From: Bacteroidetes bacterium UBA6161
GTDB lineage: Bacteria; Bacteroidota; Bacteroidia; NS11-12g; UBA955
Direction: 5' to 3'
DNA: 24,533 bases
Assembly: GCA_002422315.1 (NCBI GenBank)
Contig: DIUJ01000086.1
Location: 20,908-45,440 of the forward strand
Made by a program: the position numbers and the translations under genes
Notes under the pieces: model-generated
The model's input: the letters and a program-made list of their open reading frames with translations, nothing else
What the model was told of the DNA's origin: nothing
The model's database searches: none
In this document: one piece after another, positions 17,881-24,387 of the stretch
Layout of the letters: every line of letters begins with the position of its first letter
Numbering within the stretch: position 1 is the first letter of the stretch

Positions 17881-19329
17881 CGTGAAATAAAATCACAAGT
17901 GCAGATTGCTTTACCATATATTTGTCTAAACCTTGAGCCTCGAAATGGTAGCTTTGCAAATGCATTAAACACAAGTACTATGGAGTTTAGTATAGACAAT
18001 CTAGTAAGTAATATAAACGACCAAGTGGTGGTGGTTGCAAGTGACTATGTAGCTCCTACGGGTGTATATTATATGCCAACTACTGTACAAAACACTATTA
18101 ATCAAACTTGGCTAACAACTCAACCTGGTCGAAATGATTTTTACTTAACTAACCCAAGCAATGTTGTTTATAATCCTGGTACGGGTGTGAATCATACTAT
18201 TGAGGCTTATAACTTTATGACAGCTTCGGCTAATGCGGTAGGAGATTTAACATTGGTATATACTAATCCAGATTTTGGTATTTCAATTGATTTGAGCGGA
18301 TCTGCAAATGTTGTCGTTACACAATTAGAGCCAACAGCTACAATTCAAGCAATTGCTTCAGGTAGGGTTGTTAGAATCAACGGATCTGGGCAGTCAGTTG
18401 CTGTGAGCAACCTAAACCAAATAATGGCAACTCCGAAAATTGAATATCCAATGTCAATACTCTTATATGAATATTCTCCTGATTTGTTGGTACCGGGTAT
18501 TAATTCTATACCTCAAAACTCAGTAAGTACTCTTGGTATTGACCAAAGATATGTAGAAGCCTACATGCTTGGTTTAAACCACGAAATGATGAGAGAGCTA
18601 CTTTGGAGAGGGTATCCAACTGACCAAAGAGGTACAGTATTCTCAAGATTTTGGGGTAGTCCCATAAGTCCTTTTGCAGAGGTTGACGAATCTGACAAAG
18701 CAAGGGTAATTAAAAATATACACCTTTGGGGCAACAGTGAGTTGGGAGAAAACTATCCCACAAATGGAACAAACCCAAATAATTTGATTATTCTAGTGGT
18801 TAGGGCTGAGCTAATTAAAAAATATCCTAATACCTTTATCTATGCTCACAAAGCAGAATTTGAATTAGATAGTCAATCAAATCCCGATTTGTATGAAATA
18901 AGGAAACTTTCTGAACAAAACGATTCTGAAAAAAAACCTATATTTATAACCCAAATGGCGGACTTAACTTTCTTTGGTTTTGATATAGACCCAGTAGAAG
19001 CAAGAGGAAATCTTGAATTAACCACGGAAAACCCACTAGAAGCAGGATGGTTCTTTGTTTTTAAAGAAATGGTGGGGGAAATTAATTTTGGGTTGGATGT
19101 GGGAAGAGAAAGCCATCCTGCAAATTACAATTCTTGGGATGATGTCGATTGGGTATCAATAGATAGTGATTATATTGATATAACTATCAATATTTCATCT
19201 GATGAAGAAATCCTTTACTTGGAGGAAGATATCGAATGGGGGAATAACTCTTCTAATATGGCATACATTACATATAGGAAACCAAGTATGGTAGCCTATC
19301 ATTCAATTAATTTAATACCTGAATCATGA
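17878..19329 (+). CDS. C-terminal part of a large uncharacterised protein family, probably 5'-truncated
   Basis: Up to 483 residues. The frame is open from 17827, and the only starts are a TTG at 17878 or the ATG at 17980 (449 residues). The middle and end match, from memory, the C-terminus of a family of large bacterial proteins with unknown function. The marks are LLVPGINSIPQNSVSTL, LNHEMMRELLWRGYPTDQRG with FSRFWG (about 232-259), LIILVVRAELIKKYPNTFIY, LTFFGFDIDPVEARGN, GWFFVFKEMVGEINFGLDVG and a final MAYITYRKP...VAYHSINLIP. There is no signal peptide. Sequence resembling a family N-terminus is instead found on the stub at 22793, so this copy seems to have lost its own. Its stop overlaps the following FG-GAP gene as ATGA. 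It may be a working C-terminal module or a decaying fragment. Confidence 0.65.
   Translation: MREIKSQVQIALPYICLNLEPRNGSFANALNTSTMEFSIDNLVSNINDQVVVVASDYVAPTGVYYMPTTVQNTINQTWLTTQPGRNDFYLTNPSNVVYNPGTGVNHTIEAYNFMTASANAVGDLTLVYTNPDFGISIDLSGSANVVVTQLEPTATIQAIASGRVVRINGSGQSVAVSNLNQIMATPKIEYPMSILLYEYSPDLLVPGINSIPQNSVSTLGIDQRYVEAYMLGLNHEMMRELLWRGYPTDQRGTVFSRFWGSPISPFAEVDESDKARVIKNIHLWGNSELGENYPTNGTNPNNLIILVVRAELIKKYPNTFIYAHKAEFELDSQSNPDLYEIRKLSEQNDSEKKPIFITQMADLTFFGFDIDPVEARGNLELTTENPLEAGWFFVFKEMVGEINFGLDVGRESHPANYNSWDDVDWVSIDSDYIDITINISSDEEILYLEEDIEWGNNSSNMAYITYRKPSMVAYHSINLIPES
19039..19103 (+). repeat. 65-bp exact repeat, copy 1
   Basis: The 65 bases starting GAAGCAGGATGG and ending TTGGATGTGGG are identical to 20928-20992. 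They encode EAGWFFVFKEMVGEINFGLD plus VG. Flanking coding sequence on both sides differs strongly. Confidence 0.95.
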
Positions 19330-20864
19330 AAAAGACACTTATTTTATTAAGCATTATATGCATTGCATATTCAACTCAAGCACAACCCGGCACATTGCTT
19401 TCTGCTAAAAAGGTTGGTGCAGATAATAGTTTTGAGTTTTTTGATACGTTGACAACTATGAGGGGATTTGGTAGAGGATTGTGCGGTATTGGAGATATTA
19501 ATGGAGATGGCATCACTGATTTCGCTATTGGGGCTGTTGATATTAGTAATTCTACTGGAGTTGTTTTTATTTTATTTATGGACTTGAATGGTGAAGTAAA
19601 ATCATATACTAAAATTACTAAGAATGTAGGGGGATTAAATACATCAAGTCCAAATGCTTTCACTGAGTTCGGGCAATCAATTGCCAATTTGGGAGATATG
19701 GACGGAGACGGAGTAGTGGATATAGCTGTTGGAAACAAAGGTTCCGGTTTTGGAGGTGAAGTATATATTTTATTTTTAAACTCAGATGGAACAGTAAAAA
19801 ACCATTCAAGAATTGCCTCCAATGTGGGTGGGTTTGTCCATACCATTACAACAAATCAACACTTTAGTAGGAGTATTGCAAATATTGGTGATATAGATGG
19901 AGACGGAGTAGTGGATATTGCAGTTGGTAATGACTTGGATGGAGATGGAGGAATTAATAAAGGTTCAGTTTATATACTACATTTGAATTCAAATGGCACA
20001 GTAAAAAAGTTCCAAAAAATTAGTCAAACTACTGGCGGATTTTCAGGTACATTAGGACCAGATAGCAGATTTGGAATTTCAGTATGTTTATATAAAGAAA
20101 AAAGAATTATAGTTGGTGCAATAACAGACTCATCTATAAATGGATATAATGGAGCAATTTGGATATTGGATATTGACAGTAATGGAACAGTTCAAACTGA
20201 AAAGAAAGTCAGCGATGCTTCATCTGGATTTAATGATACGTTGTCAAATTTGGCGTATTTTGGTAGTTCATTAGCCAATATAGGAGATTTAGATGGAGAC
20301 TCAATAACTGAAATCGCAATTGGTGCTGACGGGTATAACGATATAAATACAAGAACAGGTGCTGTTTTTATAATATCATTTGATGAAAATGATAACATTA
20401 AATTTCTAAGAAGGTTTAGTAATTCAGTAGGAGATTTGCCATTCACTTTTGGTCAATCAAGTAGGTTTGGAAACTCTATTTCAAGTATTGGAGATTTTAA
20501 TAAAAACAAAAAATTAGACATTATTGTAGGATCATACGGAGAAAATGGAAGTAGAGGTCGTTTAAACCTCCTCTTTCTTGACGGTATAGAACATGATTTG
20601 AGTACAAGCAAGCTTTCAACAAATAGCAGAAGTATTTCTGTTTATCCAAATCCAGCAGATTCAAAAATCAAAGTTGCTATAAAAGGTAGTTCGATTCAAC
20701 AGGCAAGTGTTCAAATAACAGATATTTCAGGTAAAACATGTTTAAGTATTCAAAACTTTAACTTAGAAAATGAAATAGATGTCAGTCTGCTCAGGGCAGG
20801 TGTTTATTTTATACGCCTACAAACATCAGAAGGGATATTTCAATCCAAATTGATAGTTCAATAG
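19326..20864 (+). CDS. FG-GAP beta-propeller protein with T9SS sorting domain (copy 1)
   Basis: A 512-residue secreted protein. Signal peptide MKKTLILLSIICIAYSTQAQ. FG-GAP/integrin-alpha-like blades with calcium-binding D-x-D-x-D-G loops appear as GDINGDGITDFAIGA (56-70), GDMDGDGVVDIAVGN, GDIDGDGVVDIAVGN, GDLDGDSITEIAIGA and GDFNKNKKLDIIVGS. A type A T9SS C-terminal sorting domain begins near residue 436 (SISVYPNPADSKIKVAI) and ends in GVYFIRLQTSEGIFQSKLIV. Family knowledge: the sorting domain is cut off and the protein is attached to the cell surface or released. It probably mediates binding. The ATG overlaps the preceding stop (ATGA), so it is translationally coupled to the large-family fragment. 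It is a paralogue of the gene at 21231. Confidence 0.92.
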   Translation: MKKTLILLSIICIAYSTQAQPGTLLSAKKVGADNSFEFFDTLTTMRGFGRGLCGIGDINGDGITDFAIGAVDISNSTGVVFILFMDLNGEVKSYTKITKNVGGLNTSSPNAFTEFGQSIANLGDMDGDGVVDIAVGNKGSGFGGEVYILFLNSDGTVKNHSRIASNVGGFVHTITTNQHFSRSIANIGDIDGDGVVDIAVGNDLDGDGGINKGSVYILHLNSNGTVKKFQKISQTTGGFSGTLGPDSRFGISVCLYKEKRIIVGAITDSSINGYNGAIWILDIDSNGTVQTEKKVSDASSGFNDTLSNLAYFGSSLANIGDLDGDSITEIAIGADGYNDINTRTGAVFIISFDENDNIKFLRRFSNSVGDLPFTFGQSSRFGNSISSIGDFNKNKKLDIIVGSYGENGSRGRLNLLFLDGIEHDLSTSKLSTNSRSISVYPNPADSKIKVAIKGSSIQQASVQITDISGKTCLSIQNFNLENEIDVSLLRAGVYFIRLQTSEGIFQSKLIVQ

Positions 20865-20934
20865 TAAAAACTTAAAAGAGAAAAAATTATGTCATTTAGC
20901 ACCATAAAAGCAAATCTTACTTCTCTGGAAGCAG
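20864..20934 (+). repeat. Direct repeat after FG-GAP copy 1 (matches 22769-22838)
   Basis: This ~70-bp segment runs from the stop of FG-GAP copy 1, through CTTAAAAGAGAAAAA and the new ATGTCATTTAGCA start, to GAAGCAG. It recurs after FG-GAP copy 2 with one indel and about three substitutions. It continues a 1905-bp tandem unit that includes the whole FG-GAP gene. Confidence 0.9.
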
Positions 20935-21227
20935 GATGGTTCTTTGTTTTTAAAGAAATGGTGGGGGAAATTAATTTTGGGTTGGATGTGGGGTTGGAAT
21001 TTGAAGAAGCCCCACCGAATAATGAATACAGCTCATGGGACGAAATTCATTGGGTTTCAATTCAAGAAGAGTTTATAAACATTGAAACTAATATTTCTGT
21101 AGATTTTCTTGGTCAGCCAAGTTATGTCCAACCAATCAATTGGGGTAGAAATGCCTCTGAAATGGCTTTTATCACATACAGAAAGCCTTCGAAAGTAGCC
21201 TATCATTCAATCAATCTTATTCCTTAA
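20889..21227 (+). CDS. Minimal 112-residue relative: new N-terminus joined to the family's terminal domain
   Basis: The first 15 residues (MSFSTIKANLTSLEA) match the 24-codon stub at 22793. From residue 14 on (EAGWFFVFKEMVGEINFGLD) it matches only the last ~95 residues of the protein at 17878, including MAFITYRKPSKVAYHSINLIP. It therefore looks like a large-family gene from which the whole middle, including the RELLWRGYPTDQRG block, has been removed in frame. The switch point lies inside GAAGCAG, which is shared by both parts. The ORF is intact, with an ATG start, and stops 3 bp before FG-GAP copy 2, so it may be expressed as a small protein of about 12 kDa. It could equally be a deletion relic. 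Confidence 0.65.
   Translation: MSFSTIKANLTSLEAGWFFVFKEMVGEINFGLDVGLEFEEAPPNNEYSSWDEIHWVSIQEEFINIETNISVDFLGQPSYVQPINWGRNASEMAFITYRKPSKVAYHSINLIP
20928..20992 (+). repeat. 65-bp exact repeat, copy 2
   Basis: Identical at every base to 19039-19103, offset 1889 bp. The surrounding tail domains differ markedly in both bases and residues. Confidence 0.95.
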
Positions 21228-21230
21228 ATT

Positions 21231-22772
21231 ATGAAAAATATTATATTATTATTTATTGCAACATTGTTTGCATTAACGGTTCAAGCTCAGCCTGGCACTT
21301 TGCTATCTGCTAAAAAAATTGGAGATGATAACAACTTTCAGTTTTTTGATACTATGACAGGAGTTGGAAATTTCGGTATATCCGTTTGTAATATTGGAGA
21401 TTTAAACGGTGATGGAATTACAGATATAGCAGTTGGTGCAAGAAGAAGCGGCCCTACTACAGGACTTGTTTACATTTTGTTTATGGACTCAACTGGAGGT
21501 ATGAAGTCATATTCATTAATTACCAAAAATGAAGGGGGATTAAATACAACAAGTCCAAATGCTTTTACTGAATTTGGACAGTCTATTGCCAACTTAGGAG
21601 ATTTGGACGGAGACGGAGTAGTGGATATTGCTGTTGGAAATAAAGGTTCGGGTTATGGAGGAGAAGTTTATATATTGTATTTAAATAAAGATGGAAATGT
21701 AAAAAATCATTCAAGAATAGCATCAAATGTGGGAGGATTCTCACACACTTTAGCAACTAATCAACATTTCAGCAGAAGTATTTCCAATATTGGTGATGTT
21801 GACGGAGACGGAGTAGTGGATATTGCAGTGGGAAATGACTTAGATGGAGATGGGGGAATTAATAAAGGTTCGGTTTATATTTTATTTCTGAATTCAAATG
21901 GGACTGTTAAAAAGTTTCAAAAAATAAGTCAATTAACTGGTGGTTTTTCTGGAACATTAGGACCAGATAGTAGATTTGGAATTTCTGTTTGTTTGTACAA
22001 AAAACAAAGAATAATTGTAGGTGCAAGATCAGATTCCTCCGTAAATGGATATAGAGGTGCAATTTGGTTATTGGATATTGATAGTAATGGAATGGTACAA
22101 ACCCAAAAAAAAATCAATGATGCTTCACCTGGGTTCAATGACACATTGTCTTTTATTGCTGGATTCAGTAGTTCGATTGCATCCATTGGTGATTTAGATG
22201 GAGATTCAGTAACTGAAATAGCTGTTGGAGCAGATAGCTATGATGACATAAGTTTTAGCACAGGAGCTGTTTTTATTATGTCATTAGATGAAAATGATAA
22301 CATTAAATTTCTAAGAAGATACAGTAATTCAGTTGGAGATTTGCCATTTACCTTCAATCAATCAAGCAGGTTTGGAAGATCTGTTTCAAGCATTGGGGAT
22401 TTCAATAAAGATAAGAAGCTTGATATTGTAGTAGGCTCAAGTGGAGAAAATGGAAACAAAGGTCGTTTAAACCTTCTCTTCCTTGACGGCATAGAACATA
22501 ATTTGAGTGTAAGTAATCTTTTTGCAAACAGCAGGAGTATTTCTGTCTATCCCAATCCCACAGATTCAAAAATTAAACTTGCTATAAATGGCAGTACGCT
22601 TCAACAAGCCAGTGTTCAAATAACAGATATTTCAGGTAAATCATGTTTGAGTATTCAAAACTTTAACTTAGAAAATGAAATAGATGTCAGCTTGCTCAAA
22701 GCAGGTGTTTATTTTGTTCGCCTACAAACCTCAGATGGGATATTTCAATCCAAATTGATAATTCATCAGTAA
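21231..22772 (+). CDS. FG-GAP beta-propeller protein with T9SS sorting domain (copy 2)
   Basis: A 513-residue paralogue of the protein at 19326, starting exactly 1905 bp later. It has a signal peptide (MKNIILLFIATLFALTVQAQ), the same five FG-GAP blades (GDLNGDGITDIAVGA, GDLDGDGVVDIAVGN, GDVDGDGVVDIAVGN, GDLDGDSVTEIAVGA, GDFNKDKKLDIVVGS) and a type A T9SS sorting domain (SISVYPNPTDSKIKLAI to FQSKLIIH). Compared with copy 1, the propeller region differs at many third codon positions with few amino-acid changes, a sign that both proteins have been kept functional. The sorting-domain DNA is much closer to identical. It lies 3 bp after the 112-residue ORF and is predicted to be secreted across the outer membrane by the T9SS. 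Confidence 0.92.
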   Translation: MKNIILLFIATLFALTVQAQPGTLLSAKKIGDDNNFQFFDTMTGVGNFGISVCNIGDLNGDGITDIAVGARRSGPTTGLVYILFMDSTGGMKSYSLITKNEGGLNTTSPNAFTEFGQSIANLGDLDGDGVVDIAVGNKGSGYGGEVYILYLNKDGNVKNHSRIASNVGGFSHTLATNQHFSRSISNIGDVDGDGVVDIAVGNDLDGDGGINKGSVYILFLNSNGTVKKFQKISQLTGGFSGTLGPDSRFGISVCLYKKQRIIVGARSDSSVNGYRGAIWLLDIDSNGMVQTQKKINDASPGFNDTLSFIAGFSSSIASIGDLDGDSVTEIAVGADSYDDISFSTGAVFIMSLDENDNIKFLRRYSNSVGDLPFTFNQSSRFGRSVSSIGDFNKDKKLDIVVGSSGENGNKGRLNLLFLDGIEHNLSVSNLFANSRSISVYPNPTDSKIKLAINGSTLQQASVQITDISGKSCLSIQNFNLENEIDVSLLKAGVYFVRLQTSDGIFQSKLIIHQ

Positions 22773-22838
22773 AAACTTAAAAGAGAAAAATTATGTCATT
22801 TAGCATCATAAAAGCAAACCTTACTGCTCTGGAAGCAG
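22769..22838 (+). repeat. Direct repeat after FG-GAP copy 2 (matches 20864-20934)
   Basis: Second copy of the ~70-bp segment that follows the FG-GAP genes, with leader CTTAAAAGAGAAAAA, ATGTCATTTAGCA and GAAGCAG. After GAAGCAG it continues into ACAGAAGAGAT, unlike copy 1. Confidence 0.9.
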
Positions 22839-22867
22839 ACAGAAGAGATAAAGAAGAAACATTTTGA
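22793..22867 (+). pseudogene. 24-codon N-terminal stub of the large-protein family
   Basis: Reads MSFSIIKANLTALEADRRDK then EETF and a TGA. The first 15 residues match the start of the 112-residue ORF (MSFSTIKANLTSLEA), with the same leader. The continuation LEADRRDKEET is charged and helix-forming, as expected for the start of a coiled coil. I interpret it as what remains of a full-length gene whose body was lost just before or at the stop. No further homology is visible between 22868 and the nuclease start at 22969. Confidence 0.6.
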
Positions 22868-22935
22868 TACTTAATGAAGCTTTCTATTTTAAATCAAGAG
22901 TTTTTTTATTTAAGTAAGATTTCTTAAAATATAAC

Positions 22936-22964
22936 TTGTTTTGAAAGTCTGTAGTCTATTATTG
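22936..22964 (+). promoter_or_regulatory. Possible promoter of the YhcG-type gene
   Basis: TTG at 22936-22938, an 18-bp spacer and TATTATTG at 22957-22964 resemble the Bacteroidota -33/-7 layout (TTG, about 19 bp, TAnnTTTG) with one mismatch in the -7 box. The box ends only 4 bp before the ATG, which would give a leaderless message. Confidence 0.35.
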
Positions 22965-22968
22965 TAAA

Positions 22969-23994
22969 ATGAATGAGATAGAAAATCATGTCCCTTTATT
23001 ATACGAGGATGTTTGCCAAATTATAGAAACTTCTCGAAGCCGATTAGCTACAACTGTAAATTCCGAAGTATGTCTGTTACATTGGTATATTGGGAGTCGA
23101 ATTAAAGAAGATGTATTATATAATAAAAGAGCGGAATATGGCAAAGCTATCGTTAAAACTCTTGCAACTAAACTTACCGAACGATATGGCAAAGGATGGA
23201 GCGACCGAAAGCTTTTACATTGTATCCGCGCTGCGTATACTTTTACAAAAGATGAGATTATATACGCAACGCGAATACAATTAACTTGGACACATTTAAG
23301 ATCTTTAATGTTTATTGAAGACACCCTTAAACGCTCTTTTTATTTAGAAATGGCCCGAATAGAACATTGGGACACTCGCACTCTAGACCAAAAAATTGAC
23401 AGTTTGCTATATGAAAGAACTGCACTAAGTAAAAAACCAGAAGAACTTATTAACCAGGAACTTCAAAAAATACAATCTACAAATTCGCTTACACCAGATA
23501 CAGTTTTTAGAAGTAGTTATTTTCTTGATGCGCTTGGGTTAGCAGAAACTTTTTCTGAAAAAGATTTAGAAAATGCAATTTTGTACAATTTACAATCTTT
23601 CATCAAAGAAATGGGTAACGACTTTGCATTTTTAGATCGCCAAAAGCGAATTACCGTAGATTCTGTAGATTACCGAATCGACCTATTGTTTTTTCATAGA
23701 AGCTTAAAGCGATTAGTCGCAATAGATTTGAAACTAGGGAAATTCAAACCCGAGCATGAAGGGCAAATGTTGCTTTACTTGAGATACCTTAACAAAAACG
23801 AGAGAAAAGATGGAGAAGAATCGCCAATCGGATTAATTCTTTGCAGTGAAGGTAACACAGAACACATTGAATATTTAATGTTAGAAGAAAGTGAAATCAA
23901 AGTAGCCCAATACTATACACAATTACCAGATAAAAAATTGCTAAGTGAAAAACTTCAAAAAGCCATAGCTGTTGCAAGAGAGAACCAAAAGTAG
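22969..23994 (+). CDS. yhcG: YhcG-type (DUF1016) PDDEXK nuclease domain protein
   Basis: A 341-residue two-domain protein. The N-terminal DUF1016 domain (about 10-160) shows LLHWYIGSRIKEDVL, YGKAIVKTLATKLTERYGKG with WSDRKLLHCIRAAY, and LTWTHLRSLMFIEDTLKRSF. The C-terminal PDDEXK-like nuclease domain has YRIDLLFFHRSLKRLVAIDL with D238, D253 and K255 as the likely catalytic set (D...D-x-K), then EHEGQMLLYLRYLN. Family knowledge: YhcG-type proteins are often found inside or beside type I restriction-modification loci, and a role in DNA processing or defence is suspected. Here no hsdR, hsdM or hsdS gene is adjacent. Arginine is encoded mostly by CGN (largely CGA), unlike most of the window, suggesting transfer. 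Cytoplasmic, no signal peptide. Confidence 0.9.
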   Translation: MNEIENHVPLLYEDVCQIIETSRSRLATTVNSEVCLLHWYIGSRIKEDVLYNKRAEYGKAIVKTLATKLTERYGKGWSDRKLLHCIRAAYTFTKDEIIYATRIQLTWTHLRSLMFIEDTLKRSFYLEMARIEHWDTRTLDQKIDSLLYERTALSKKPEELINQELQKIQSTNSLTPDTVFRSSYFLDALGLAETFSEKDLENAILYNLQSFIKEMGNDFAFLDRQKRITVDSVDYRIDLLFFHRSLKRLVAIDLKLGKFKPEHEGQMLLYLRYLNKNERKDGEESPIGLILCSEGNTEHIEYLMLEESEIKVAQYYTQLPDKKLLSEKLQKAIAVARENQK

Positions 23995-24298
23995 TATTCA
24001 ACTTTTTAATGAAAATTACAATAGTTTGGAGGACAGTGAATTGCGAGAAGAGATTGTAAGACACTATACAACTATAACCTTTGAAAGCTCGATTGCAAAT
24101 GCTTTAGAAAATTATTTAGATTTTTGTTATGAAACTAATTTTGATAGCCATCCTTTGGTTTGGCTCAAAAAATTTAAAGAAAATGGATATGTACTAAACT
24201 TAATTTTCTTTTGTCTCATAAATCAAAAGATAGCTAGGCATAGAAATCAAGGTCTAAAAATCCCAAAGGGATTTAATATGAATAGCCCCCGATGCTAA
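23972..24298 (+). pseudogene. Doubtful small ORF or gene remnant downstream of yhcG
   Basis: An open frame of 108 codons that has only a TTG to start, overlaps the end of yhcG by 23 bp and has no internal ATG until its last few codons. Residues about 14-85 (SLEDSELREEIVRHY, ALENYLDFCYETN, HPLVWLKKFKENGYVLN) look like genuine helical protein sequence, but I recognise no family. The last 13 codons lie in the palindromic repeat at 24258-24305 and are probably not native coding sequence. Best read as the decayed remnant of a gene, or a small partner protein using a non-ATG start. The gene-poor stretch 23995-24505 otherwise holds only the repeats, terminators and tRNA pieces listed separately. Confidence 0.3.
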
Positions 24299-24305
24299 TC
24301 GGGGG
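24258..24305. repeat. Double-palindrome REP-like element
   Basis: Two adjacent hairpins: AAATCCC-AAA-GGGATTT (24258-24274) and CCCCCGAT-GCTA-ATCGGGGG (24286-24305), joined by AATATGAATAG. The arrangement matches, from memory, a repeat scattered between genes in many Bacteroidota genomes and often mis-called as a short coding tail (KGFNMNSPR). The second hairpin is followed by TATTTT and could add weak termination. Confidence 0.7.
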
Positions 24306-24327
24306 TATTTTAATGAGGAATGGAAAA

Positions 24328-24352
24328 CAACCACAGAGTGGTTGAATTTTTT
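24328..24352 (+). terminator. Rho-independent terminator, plus strand
   Basis: CAACCAC-AGA-GTGGTTG makes a perfect 7-bp stem (24328-24344), followed by AATTTTTT. It would end transcripts coming from yhcG before they meet the oppositely oriented tRNA region. Confidence 0.75.
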
Positions 24353-24387
24353 AAGTTGTTTCTATCATAGAAAACTCGTTCGCTTTG

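Noticed and set aside
19376..19846. A 156-codon minus-strand frame opposite FG-GAP copy 1
   Set aside because: It is the antisense reading of repeated Gly/Asp codons (Pro/Ser/Ile-rich product). A similar but shorter frame appears opposite copy 2, explained by shared composition rather than a gene.
19480..22450. Regularly spaced repeats in the FG-GAP genes considered as a CRISPR-like array
   Set aside because: The repeats are in-frame coding units for calcium-binding loops, with spacing set by protein blades; there are no unique spacers and no cas genes.
17878..22867. Diversity-generating retroelement or phage tail module
   Set aside because: No reverse transcriptase, template/variable repeat pair with adenine-specific changes, or other phage structural gene is present; the repeated DNA is explained by tandem duplication and deletion.
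22969..23994. YhcG-type gene as part of a type I restriction-modification system
   Set aside because: No methylase, specificity or restriction subunit gene lies within the window on either side.
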